A model generated the notes under the pieces. The model was given only the letters and a program-made list of their open reading frames with translations, ran no database searches and was not told where the DNA came from. A DNA stretch of 7,408 nucleotides. Origin: Pseudomonas sp. (GTDB lineage Bacteria; Pseudomonadota; Gammaproteobacteria; Pseudomonadales; Pseudomonadaceae). The stretch lies in NCBI GenBank assembly GCA_003527165.1, contig DPSI01000396.1, positions 1 through 7,408 of the forward strand, given 5' to 3'. Shown in pieces: positions 1-6,252 of the stretch (its first letter is position 1; each line of letters begins with the position of its first letter). A program made the position numbers and the translations under genes.

Positions 1-1
1 C

Positions 2-346
2 GATTATCTCAAGGCACGGCTGCGACACGAGCCGCATGAACTCTTCGCCTGCCTGTTCCTTGACTCCAAGCACCGCGTGCTGGCCTTCGAAGTGCTTTTC
101 CACGGCACCATCGACGGTGCCAGCGTCTATCCGCGGCAGGTGGTCAAACGGGCGCTGGCGCAGAACGCGGCGGCGGTCATCCTGACCCATAACCACCCGT
201 CCGGTGTCGCCGAGCCGAGTCAGGCCGATCGCCAACTGACCCGCAAGCTCACCGACGCACTCGCGCTGATTGACGTCAGGGTGCTCGATCACTTCATTGT
301 CGGCGATGGCGAACCGCTGTCCATGGCGGAATGCGGCTGGATGTAA
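2..346 (+). CDS. radC: RadC family JAB/JAMM-domain protein, C-terminal part (5' end outside window)
   Basis: The reading frame is open from base 2 and ends at TAA 344-346, giving 114 residues. A complete RadC is about 220 residues, so roughly the last half is here; the N-terminal helix-hairpin-helix region would lie upstream. The JAMM metalloprotease-like site is intact in window numbering: Glu30 (in FEVLFHG), the H-N-H motif at 63-65 followed by PSG, Ser73 and Asp76. These residues normally bind a zinc ion. RadC was named as a DNA repair protein, but the original radC102 phenotype was later traced to recG, and its biochemical role is still unsettled. The GTG at 77 is internal and is not a start, because conserved RadC sequence precedes it. 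The gene runs convergently into the membrane-protein gene with only 10 bp between stops, and no terminator hairpin is visible there. Confidence 0.95.
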   Translation, partial: DYLKARLRHEPHELFACLFLDSKHRVLAFEVLFHGTIDGASVYPRQVVKRALAQNAAAVILTHNHPSGVAEPSQADRQLTRKLTDALALIDVRVLDHFIVGDGEPLSMAECGWM

Positions 347-356
347 GCGCCGCGGC

Positions 357-1700
357 TCATGCGAGCAGCGGTACCAGCAGCAGCGGTAGTAATACGCTGA
401 GCACGAAACGGCCATTCCAGCCGACGGCGATGCGCCAGGGCGACAGCTGGGCGTGGCGGGCCAGTAATAATGCAGAGGGACCGTAAGGCGAGAGCAGCAT
501 GGCCAAGGAAAAGCCGAACAGCAGCGCCACCGCCGGTTGCATCACCGCCAGGCCCTGGCTCGCCAGCTGCGCCAGCAGCGCCGCGCACAGGTTCAGCGAG
601 ATCAGCGGTGCGACACCGAGCAGGGCCAATGCCATGACCGCCAGTGCACCGAAGGTGCCCAGCCCGAACAGCGCCAGCGGTGTGCTGCCGAGCTGATCCG
701 CCAGGTGATGCACCGGCAGCACTGCCGCGACCAGACCGGCGAGCAGCGCCGAGCTGGCGAAAATGAAGGTCTCGTTGCGCATGCCGACGAGTGTCTCGCT
801 GACTTCGCCGAATACCTGCCGCGGCGCGATCCGTTGCCAGAGCAGGATCACGATCACTGAGATCGGCACCAGCAGCATGGCGGCCTGGGTGGCGGAGAGC
901 CAGGTCAGCGCCGCCAGTATGGCGATCAGCATGATCCCGATCAGGCTACCGATGAGCAGACCGCGCAAGCTGCCACTGGCCTGCCCTGTATCCGTTCCGG
1001 ACTCGCCGACCCGATGGTCGGCCAGCTGTTGCAGGCGGCGGTTTTCGGTCGGCCAGCCGAACAGCAGCAGAAACAGGCCACCGAGCAGCCCGAACGGTAG
1101 CAGCGTGCTCCAGCTGAGGCCGGGGAGCTCGCGGGTCAGGATCGCCACCGCGACGCTGGTCGGCGCCAGTAAAGGGACCAGCGCGAACCCGCGCAGCGCG
1201 GTGACCATGACGCCGCGTCGGCCCTCGCGACGTTGGGTGTCACTGTACGGACGGCGTTCTAGGTGATTTTCCAGCGAGCCGCAGATCAGATTGAGCATGC
1301 CGAAGCTGAGCACCGAGCTGATCGCGAAGGTACTCATCAGATAACCGGGGTAGAGCCACGCTCGTGGCCCCGCCAGCAGCAGGCGATGCAGTTCGCTGAG
1401 CTGTCGCAGGCGCTTGACCAGGCAGTGCATCAGGCCCAAGGCGCCAATGAAGGCGGCGTAATAAGCCGCCGAGGACAACATGCGCGCGCCCTGTTGCCAG
1501 TTCGCTTCGCCCGACAGCAGCCAATAACCGAGCAACGCCAGGGTGACCATCCCGAGCCGCCGCGGATAGGGCATCAGCGAACGCCAGTGCCAGGCGAAGA
1601 ACGCGGCCAGCAGGGCACCGCTGACGACACTCAGCGGCTGTAGCCGAGTAATCAGCGCCAGTAGCTCGAACAGCAGTGCCAGCGGCAGTAATGCAGTCAT
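357..1700 (-). CDS. Polytopic inner-membrane protein, possible transporter of unknown substrate
   Basis: This 447-residue protein is very hydrophobic, with about 11 to 14 predicted membrane segments (for example residues 3-20, 22-38, 50-63, 76-95, 118-141, 164-188, 198-216, 246-267, 271-288, 310-330, 342-366, 368-385, 388-404 and 430-446). A hydrophilic loop at about 217-246 separates two halves. Each half has a Pro/Ser-rich element inside a membrane region: APTSVAVAI at 179-187 and SPYGPSALL at 404-412. That arrangement recalls the paired re-entrant motifs of ion-transporter-superfamily carriers, but I do not recognise a specific family, so the transport role is inference. The ATG (1698-1700) directly follows the TAG of the thioesterase gene with no spacer and no good Shine-Dalgarno, which points to translational coupling and one operon. 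Context suggests an organic acid or related substrate, unproven. Confidence 0.85.
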   Translation of the reverse strand: MTALLPLALLFELLALITRLQPLSVVSGALLAAFFAWHWRSLMPYPRRLGMVTLALLGYWLLSGEANWQQGARMLSSAAYYAAFIGALGLMHCLVKRLRQLSELHRLLLAGPRAWLYPGYLMSTFAISSVLSFGMLNLICGSLENHLERRPYSDTQRREGRRGVMVTALRGFALVPLLAPTSVAVAILTRELPGLSWSTLLPFGLLGGLFLLLFGWPTENRRLQQLADHRVGESGTDTGQASGSLRGLLIGSLIGIMLIAILAALTWLSATQAAMLLVPISVIVILLWQRIAPRQVFGEVSETLVGMRNETFIFASSALLAGLVAAVLPVHHLADQLGSTPLALFGLGTFGALAVMALALLGVAPLISLNLCAALLAQLASQGLAVMQPAVALLFGFSLAMLLSPYGPSALLLARHAQLSPWRIAVGWNGRFVLSVLLPLLLVPLLA

Positions 1701-2147
1701 CTAAGCGGGCAGCTCACGGCGCGGGGCGCCACGCTTGAGCACGCCTTCGCCGAACGCGATCAGTCGATCGTTTTCGTCCAGCATGTCGCCGTTGGCCATG
1801 AACACCTTGTGTCCGGCGGAGCGGCACCGGGCCACCGCTCTGATACGGCTGCCCACGGTGGCGGGTGCGCTGAAATTGATGCTCATCGACAGGGTCAGCG
1901 CCACTCGGCGCTCTGCCGGGTCCGCCTCCCAGGTGCCGCACAGGCCCATGGCAACATCTATCAGGGTCGCCATGACACCGCCGTGCATGTTGCTGGCGTT
2001 GTTGAGATGCCGCGGCAGCAGATCCAGTGCGAGGATGGCATGCTCCGGACCGTAAGCCAGAAGCTCGCAGCCGATGTCCTGAAAGAAGCCGGTAACGGAG
2101 GCTTGAACCTGCTGCAGCTGGGTGGGGGAGTACCGGGAAGCGGGCAT
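1701..2147 (-). CDS. PaaI-type hotdog-fold acyl-CoA thioesterase
   Basis: This 148-residue protein has the length and motifs of the PaaI/4HBT-like hotdog thioesterases, which hydrolyse acyl- or aryl-CoA esters to free acid plus CoA in the cytoplasm. The signature is at about residues 48-67: LNNASNMHGG followed by VMATLIDVAMG. Asn49/Asn50, His55-Gly-Gly and Asp64 sit where the active-site Asn, HGG turn and catalytic acid lie in PaaI. The C-terminal half (ALTLSMSINFSAPA, then GHKVFMANGDMLDEN) matches the remaining strands. I chose ATG 2145-2147. A TTG three codons upstream (2154-2156) is the only in-frame alternative before a stop; neither has a clear Shine-Dalgarno. It is first in a two-gene unit and divergent from the 3-hydroxyacyl-CoA dehydrogenase gene. 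Substrate chain length cannot be read from sequence. Confidence 0.9.
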   Translation of the reverse strand: MPASRYSPTQLQQVQASVTGFFQDIGCELLAYGPEHAILALDLLPRHLNNASNMHGGVMATLIDVAMGLCGTWEADPAERRVALTLSMSINFSAPATVGSRIRAVARCRSAGHKVFMANGDMLDENDRLIAFGEGVLKRGAPRRELPA

Positions 2148-2176
2148 GGCGATCAATCACAGATAGCTTGCTAAGG

Positions 2177-2189
2177 AGACTGGCAGTCT
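2177..2189. promoter_or_regulatory. 13-bp perfect palindrome in the thioesterase leader
   Basis: AGACTG and CAGTCT form perfect 6-bp arms around a single G. The site lies 30-42 bp upstream of the thioesterase ATG. A TTGACC (minus strand, 2200-2205) resembles a sigma70 -35 element, and the palindrome falls about where the matching -10 box would be, although no good TATAAT match is present. It could be a repressor site for the leftward genes or a small leader hairpin. The symmetry is seen directly; its function is inference. Confidence 0.4.
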
Positions 2190-2218
2190 TTAGGCTCTTG
2201 GTCAATAAAGGTGGAATG

Positions 2219-2239
2219 TTATTTCGCAGTGCGAAATAA
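2219..2239. promoter_or_regulatory. 21-bp perfect palindrome, probable operator between divergent genes
   Basis: TTATTTCGCA and TGCGAAATAA are perfect 10-bp arms around one central G. The site ends 47 bp before the dehydrogenase ATG and lies 72 bp upstream of the thioesterase ATG, so a bound regulator could act on both directions. The TTTCGCA-N-TGCGAAA core resembles the general style of operators bound by IclR-family regulators, but the family is a guess and no regulator gene is in the window. A perfect 21-bp palindrome is very unlikely by chance in a short intergenic region. Confidence 0.65.
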
Positions 2240-2274
2240 AAGTGATTCATCCGGACAATCGCAACGCCATCATT

Positions 2275-2282
2275 GAGGAGGT
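2275..2282 (+). promoter_or_regulatory. Strong ribosome binding site of the dehydrogenase gene
   Basis: GAGGAGGT lies four bases before ATG 2287. This near-ideal Shine-Dalgarno fixes the start at ATG 2287 rather than the in-frame GTG at 2242, which overlaps the palindrome region and has no such site. Confidence 0.85.
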
Positions 2283-2286
2283 TCGC

Positions 2287-3804
2287 ATGTTTTCCCGTAT
2301 CGGCATCATCGGCGCGGGCGCCATGGGGCGCGGTATCGCGCAGTTATTTGCCAGCGCCGGCCAGCAGGTCTGGCTGTATGACAGCCGCCCCGAAGCCATT
2401 GAGCAAGCCTTGCGATTCAACCGTGAGCTGCTCGAGCGCAGTGTAGCCAAGGGACGCTTGAATGCCGATGAGTTGCCAGCGATTCTGGAGCGCATGCAGC
2501 CGGCTCATCAATTGGCCGAACTGTCTGGCTGCGATTTGCTGATCGAAGCCATCGTCGAGAACCTTGAGGCCAAGCAGGGTCTGTTCGTCGAGCTGGAAGG
2601 GCTGATCGCCGCCGACGCCGTGCTCGCGACCAACACCTCGTCGCTGTCGGTGACCCGCATCGCCAGTGCCTGCACGCGTCCTGAGCGGGTAGCCGGCTAC
2701 CACTTCTTCAACCCGGTGACACTGATGAAACTGGTCGAAGTGGTTCGCGGCGAGCGCACCGACCCCATGGTCATTGAGCGGCTGGTGCAACTGGCCGAGC
2801 ACGCCGGACACTTCCCCGCGATCACCCCGGACACCCCCGGTTTTCTGGTCAACCACGCCGGCCGTGCCTATGGCACCGAGGCGCAGCGCATCCTCAGCGA
2901 GGGTGTCGCCACACCGGAACAGATCGACCGTATCCTGCGCGACGGTCCCGGCTTTCGCATGGGGCCGTTCGAGCTGTTCGACCTGACCGGCCTGGATATT
3001 TCCCATGCGGTGATGGAGTCGGTGCACGACCAGTTCTATTACGACCCGCGCTATACCCCGTCCTACCTCGCCGCGCAGCGGGTTGCCGCAGGGTTGCTCG
3101 GACGCAAGACCGGCCAGGGTTTCTATCGCTACGAGAACGGCCAGCAGATTCGCTCGCCGGAGCCCCGCTTCGAGCCGGTGGTCATCAATCGGCCCTTCTG
3201 GCTCGACAGCATCGAGCCCGAACTGCGCAGTCACATCGGCTCGGTTTTGCAGCAGGCCGGTGCCGTGTTCGAAGACGGCCCCGAGCCGTCAAGCCAGGCG
3301 ATCTGTCTGATCACGCCGCTGGGCGAGGATGCCAGTAACTGCATCGAGCGATTGGCGCTGCCGGCGGTTCGCACCATCGCGCTGGACACGTTCAGCGATT
3401 TCAACAAGCGCCGCGTGCTGATGCGCCAGCCTGCGCTGGATCCGGCATTGGAGGCGCAGGCCCGTCAGGCGCTGGGTGCCGATGGCGTGCCGGTGGAGGT
3501 GATCAACGATTCGCCGGGCTTCGTCAGCCAGCGAATCGTCGCCAGCATCGTCAATCTCGGCTGCGAAATCGCCCAGAAGGGCATCGCCGCTCCGGATACG
3601 CTCGATCGTGCCGTGACGGTCGCCCTCGGTTATCCCAAAGGGCCGCTGGGATTTGCCGAGCACTACAATCCCGCGCGCATCCTCACCATCCTGGAAGGCA
3701 TGCAAACCTGCTACGGCCACGAGCCCCGCTATCGCCCGAGCCCCTGGCTGCGGCGGCGGGTGCAGCTCGGTCTGCCGCTGACCGCGCCAGACGCGCCGCG
3801 CTGA
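2287..3804 (+). CDS. 3-hydroxyacyl-CoA dehydrogenase with duplicated C-terminal domain (PaaH-like architecture)
   Basis: This 505-residue enzyme oxidises 3-hydroxyacyl-CoA to 3-ketoacyl-CoA with NAD+. The NAD-binding Rossmann fold starts at once: GAGAMG at 9-14 and Asp32 ending strand 2. The catalytic set is complete, with the spacing of the well-studied human enzyme: Ser118 (in NTSS), His139 (in HFFNP), Glu151 and Asn189 (in GFLVN). The first 3HCDH C-terminal domain spans about 185-282. A divergent linker follows, then a second 3HCDH domain at about 404-495 with SPGFVSQRI, GYPKGPLGF and RYRPSPWLRRR. Length and two-domain tail match 3-hydroxyadipyl-CoA dehydrogenases of the PaaH type, but no other phenylacetate genes are here, so a fatty-acid or other dicarboxylyl-CoA substrate is equally possible. 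His190 replaces the Arg commonly found after Asn189. It is divergent from the thioesterase gene, behind a strong Shine-Dalgarno. Confidence 0.93.
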   Translation: MFSRIGIIGAGAMGRGIAQLFASAGQQVWLYDSRPEAIEQALRFNRELLERSVAKGRLNADELPAILERMQPAHQLAELSGCDLLIEAIVENLEAKQGLFVELEGLIAADAVLATNTSSLSVTRIASACTRPERVAGYHFFNPVTLMKLVEVVRGERTDPMVIERLVQLAEHAGHFPAITPDTPGFLVNHAGRAYGTEAQRILSEGVATPEQIDRILRDGPGFRMGPFELFDLTGLDISHAVMESVHDQFYYDPRYTPSYLAAQRVAAGLLGRKTGQGFYRYENGQQIRSPEPRFEPVVINRPFWLDSIEPELRSHIGSVLQQAGAVFEDGPEPSSQAICLITPLGEDASNCIERLALPAVRTIALDTFSDFNKRRVLMRQPALDPALEAQARQALGADGVPVEVINDSPGFVSQRIVASIVNLGCEIAQKGIAAPDTLDRAVTVALGYPKGPLGFAEHYNPARILTILEGMQTCYGHEPRYRPSPWLRRRVQLGLPLTAPDAPR

Positions 3805-3837
3805 GTCGATGCGCAAACAGGAGCAATCGTTCGACTC
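3803..3837 (+). repeat. Inverted repeat overlapping the dehydrogenase stop codon
   Basis: GAGTCGA (3803-3809) and TCGACTC (3831-3837) are perfect 7-bp arms around a 21-nt loop. The left arm begins inside the TGA stop codon (3802-3804). It could fold in the mRNA 3' end and protect or help end the transcript, but no T-tract follows. Confidence 0.35.
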
Positions 3838-3843
3838 TCGAGG

Positions 3844-3871
3844 GGCAGCTTAAGGTTGGCGATAGGCTGCC
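3844..3871 (+). repeat. Stem-loop downstream of the dehydrogenase gene
   Basis: GGCAGCTTA pairs with TAGGCTGCC to give a 9-bp stem including one G-U, with a 10-nt loop. It starts 40 nt after the dehydrogenase stop. It is stable enough to act as a 3' processing stop or a Rho-independent-like terminator, yet the following bases (GTTAACCCGG) hold no T-run, so a classic intrinsic terminator is not supported. A short tandem repeat, AACCCGGA then AACCCGG (3875-3889), follows it. Confidence 0.4.
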
Positions 3872-3950
3872 GTTAACCCGGAAACCCGGTCATGTCAGGC
3901 GGTAGGGAAACGTCACGCAGTCGTTTTTTACCGCATGGTACGGGCCGTTT

Positions 3951-3979
3951 GCCACCAAGGAACAATGTTCATAGGTGGC
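3951..3979. promoter_or_regulatory. 29-bp interrupted palindrome ahead of the chemoreceptor gene
   Basis: The site is symmetric about A3965. Outer arms GCCACC (3951-3956) and GGTGGC (3974-3979) match perfectly, inner arms GAACA (3960-3964) and TGTTC (3966-3970) match perfectly, and one of the three spacer pairs also matches, giving 12 of 14 pairs. It ends 48 bp before the chemoreceptor ATG. The length and nested symmetry suit a dimeric regulator such as a TetR-type protein, or a leader RNA hairpin. A TTGCCA at 3949-3954 could be a -35 element overlapping the site, but the -10 match is poor. A smaller hairpin, AGGTG/CACCT (3982-3986/3994-3998), follows. Function is inferred. Confidence 0.5.
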
Positions 3980-4017
3980 GGAGGTGGGTACAACACCTTA
4001 TTACCGGATGAAAACAA

Positions 4018-4021
4018 GAGG
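4018..4021 (+). promoter_or_regulatory. Ribosome binding site deciding the chemoreceptor start
   Basis: GAGG lies six bases before ATG 4028. The frame is open further up to ATG 3935, but that start has no Shine-Dalgarno, would place the 29-bp palindrome inside the gene, and would add 31 residues with a run of five glycines that looks non-coding. ATG 4028 also gives a protein that begins just ahead of its first membrane helix. Confidence 0.7.
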
Positions 4022-4027
4022 CCACCG

Positions 4028-5596
4028 ATGCGCCCTGCCTTCCGCTTTCACCCCAAGGCCTGTCTGTTACACGCAGCAGTCCTGCTGGGGTTGCTGCTGT
4101 TTCATGGATGGATGGAGCTGCCGTTCTATCTGACCGCCAGTTCATTCCTGCTGCTCGGCCTGTGGCCCTGGTTCGGCCCCTGGCGCACCGAGGGCAACTT
4201 GCCGGCTGCAGCCGATGCCGACGCGCAGAGCTCCGCCGCGCTGAGCAAGAGCCTTTCGCGCCATACCTGCCACAACGCCCTGTCGGCCGCGCAAGTGTCG
4301 TTCAGTGCCGAGCAACTGGCTGCACGCCTGCAGTCCCAGTTGGCAGCGATCAATGAAATCGCCAATGGCGCCGAGGCGATGACCGTGACCGAGCAGGACA
4401 GCGCCACCCGCGCGCGCCAGGCGCTGGAAGCGGCCGAAGCGGTGCGCAGCAGCAGCGATAGCGGGCGTGCCGAGCTGCAGCATGCCATCGAGCGCATGCA
4501 ACAGCTCAGTGCGCAGACCGAAGCCAGCCGCGAGCTGCTCGACGGGCTTTCAGCGCGCACCGAAGAGATACGTCAGATCACCGATGTGATCCAGTCCATC
4601 GCCAGCCAGACCAACCTGCTTGCGCTCAACGCCGCGATCGAGGCGGCGCGTGCCGGGGAGGCCGGTCGTGGTTTTGCAGTGGTGGCTGACGAGGTGCGTA
4701 ACCTTGCCGGGCGCACCAGCAGTGCCACCGAGGAAGTCGGACGAATGGTCAGCGATATCCGCGAGCAGAGCGGGGCGGTGGTCAGCCATATTCAGAAACA
4801 GGCGAGTGAGCTCGACCAGGCTGCGGCGCAGATCGCCGGGACCGGGACCCAGCTCAGCGGGATCGCCGATCTGGCCGGCAACGTCGAAACCCAGGTGGCG
4901 GAAATCGCCTCCGGCACTGCTAATAATCACGAGCGGCTCGCGCAATTGTTCGTGGCATTGGAGCAGCTGCGCGGCGACGCGCTGGAGAGCGAGGCCCAGA
5001 CCCGCCGGCTGGAAAAAGCTGCGGAGACGCTCGTCGGCCAGGCGGAAATCGTCAGCGAGCAGCTCGCCGAGGTCCAGCTCGACGACTATCACCAAGGCAT
5101 CTTCGACCTGGCGGGTGAAGGCGCAGCCGCTATCGGTGCGCGTTTCGAGGCAGATCTGCAGGCCGGCCGGCTGACGGTCGATGAGCTCTTCGATCGTGAT
5201 TACAAAGCGCAGCCGGGAACCAATCCGATCCGCTACAGCACCCGCTTCGACCGCTATGCCGACGAAGTCCTGCCGGGGATCCAGGAGCCCTTGCTCCAAC
5301 GTGACGCTGCTCTGATCTATGCCATCGCCACCACGCTGGACGGCTACGTGCCGACCCACAACCGTGCCTTCAGCCAGCCTCCAATTGGCGACCCGGAGAT
5401 CGACAAGGTCAAGAGTCGCAGCAAACGACTATTCAATGACCGCACCGGCGGGCGCTGCGGCAGCCACGAGCGCAAGGTGTTGCTGCAAACCTATAGCCGC
5501 GACACCGGAGAGTTGATGCATGACCTGTCGGTGCCGATCATGGTCGGCGGGCGTCATTGGGGTGGCCTGCGACTAGGCTACCGCCCCGAGCCGTAG
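4028..5596 (+). CDS. Methyl-accepting chemotaxis protein with C-terminal Cache/PAS-like sensor domain
   Basis: This 522-residue chemoreceptor should signal to the CheA/CheW array. Residues 11-28 and 33-49 form two membrane helices separated by only a few residues, so there is no periplasmic ligand domain. I see no HAMP domain. The signalling coiled coil runs from about 75 to 350. Its conserved hairpin tip at 191-230 includes [19 protein letters not shown] and [14 protein letters not shown] globular tail follows at about 352-520 with [19 protein letters not shown] (402-420), DGYVPTHN (438-445), an FNDR stretch (469-472), and [16 protein letters not shown] (503-518). This tail occurs in other proteobacterial MCPs and resembles a small Cache or PAS-like sensor, so ligand or redox sensing is probably cytoplasmic. 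No C-terminal CheR-docking pentapeptide is present. The likely ligand is unknown. The upstream gap carries a 29-bp palindrome. Confidence 0.93.
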   Translation: MRPAFRFHPKACLLHAAVLLGLLLFHGWMELPFYLTASSFLLLGLWPWFGPWRTEGNLPAAADADAQSSAALSKSLSRHTCHNALSAAQVSFSAEQLAARLQSQLAAINEIANGAEAMTVTEQDSATRARQALEAAEAVRSSSDSGRAELQHAIERMQQLSAQTEASRELLDGLSARTEEIRQITDVIQSIASQTNLLALNAAIEAARAGEAGRGFAVVADEVRNLAGRTSSATEEVGRMVSDIREQSGAVVSHIQKQASELDQAAAQIAGTGTQLSGIADLAGNVETQVAEIASGTANNHERLAQLFVALEQLRGDALESEAQTRRLEKAAETLVGQAEIVSEQLAEVQLDDYHQGIFDLAGEGAAAIGARFEADLQAGRLTVDELFDRDYKAQPGTNPIRYSTRFDRYADEVLPGIQEPLLQRDAALIYAIATTLDGYVPTHNRAFSQPPIGDPEIDKVKSRSKRLFNDRTGGRCGSHERKVLLQTYSRDTGELMHDLSVPIMVGGRHWGGLRLGYRPEP

Positions 5597-5715
5597 CGGG
5601 CAGACGGCGCGATGGCACAAGCGCCTTGGCCTTTGGCATTCGTCCACCATTCGTCGCTGCCCTGCATGCCGACAGGCTGGCTAAGCTTGCAGCACAGGCC
5701 ATCCGGAGCTCGCCC

Positions 5716-6240
5716 ATGAAAACCCTGACTGATCATTTGGCACAGTACGCTGCCTATCACCGCGATCCGCGCAATCTGCTCAGCCATTTCATCGGCATTC
5801 CAATGATCGTGCTGGCCGTCGCGGTGTTGCTGTCCCGTCCCGGCGTGGAGGCTTCCGGGTTATGGCTGAGTCCGGTTGCCTTGGTCGCATCGGTCGCCAC
5901 GTTGTTCTATCTGCGGCTGGATCTACGCTTTGGCGTGCTCATGGGCGCGGTGCTGCTGCTCTGCGTCTGGGCTGGGGCGCGACTGGCGCAGCAGTCGACG
6001 GCGGTTTGGCTGAGTGCCGGTGTCGCGCTGTTCGTGGTGGGTTGGATCATCCAGTTTGTCGGGCACTACTTCGAAGGACGCAAGCCCGCGTTCGTTGATG
6101 ATCTGACCGGCTTGATCATCGGGCCGTTGTTCGTCGCGGCTGAATTGGCTTTCATGCTCGGCTTGCGCGAACCGCTGCGTCAGGCCATCGAGGCGCGGGT
6201 CGGGCCGGTAAGGCTGCGCCAGCGCCCGATCGATGCCTGA
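5716..6240 (+). CDS. Mpo1-like / DUF962 membrane protein
   Basis: This 174-residue protein matches the DUF962 (YGL010w/Mpo1-like) family. The N-terminal motif is YAAYHRDPRN then HFIGIP, giving His15 and His24. The second motif is QFVGHYFEGRKPAF (113-126), giving His117 and Glu120, followed by IGPLFVAAE (135-143). Four hydrophobic segments lie at about 26-40, 49-66, 72-90 and 96-116, with a fifth near 133-150. The yeast homologue Mpo1 is an iron-dependent dioxygenase of fatty-acid alpha-oxidation that uses conserved histidines. The bacterial role is not established, so lipid or 2-hydroxy-fatty-acid oxidation is inference. GGAG at 5705-5708, seven bases upstream, selects ATG 5716 over the longer open frame. 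It lies 119 bp after the chemoreceptor and ends 12 bp from a convergent gene. Confidence 0.88.
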   Translation: MKTLTDHLAQYAAYHRDPRNLLSHFIGIPMIVLAVAVLLSRPGVEASGLWLSPVALVASVATLFYLRLDLRFGVLMGAVLLLCVWAGARLAQQSTAVWLSAGVALFVVGWIIQFVGHYFEGRKPAFVDDLTGLIIGPLFVAAELAFMLGLREPLRQAIEARVGPVRLRQRPIDA

Positions 6241-6252
6241 CTTTGCGGTGTT

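Noticed and set aside
347..356. Terminator between RadC and the convergent membrane-protein gene
   Set aside because: Only 10 bp separate the stops and no hairpin or T-run is visible.
1714..2250. Open frame of 178 codons overlapping the thioesterase in another frame
   Set aside because: Most of it is the thioesterase region read out of frame, and its start lies by the 21-bp palindrome. The thioesterase frame has clear family motifs.
2344..3234. Open frame of 296 codons on the minus strand inside the dehydrogenase gene
   Set aside because: It lies antisense to a gene with a complete catalytic set and strong Shine-Dalgarno. Its translation is low-complexity GC-driven sequence with no recognisable motif.
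3855..3872. Possible sigma54 promoter (TGGC...TGCC)
   Set aside because: The GG and GC elements are 9 rather than 10 bases apart and the rest of the consensus is poor. The bases also form part of a stem-loop.
3875..3889. AACCCGG tandem pair as a CRISPR or iteron-like repeat
   Set aside because: There are only two short copies with 8-bp spacing, which can arise by chance.
3935..4027. Upstream in-frame extension of the chemoreceptor (ATG 3935)
   Set aside because: There is no Shine-Dalgarno, it has a run of five glycines, and it crosses the 29-bp palindrome. ATG 4028 has GAGG at proper spacing.
4550..5359. Open frame of 269 codons on the minus strand inside the chemoreceptor gene
   Set aside because: It mirrors the conserved MCP coding sequence and shows no ribosome binding site or domain.
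5606..5625. GGCGC/GCGCC hairpin after the chemoreceptor stop as a terminator
   Set aside because: The stem is only 5 bp and is followed by TTGGCCTTT rather than a T-run, so termination is not supported. Read-through into the Mpo1-like gene remains possible.
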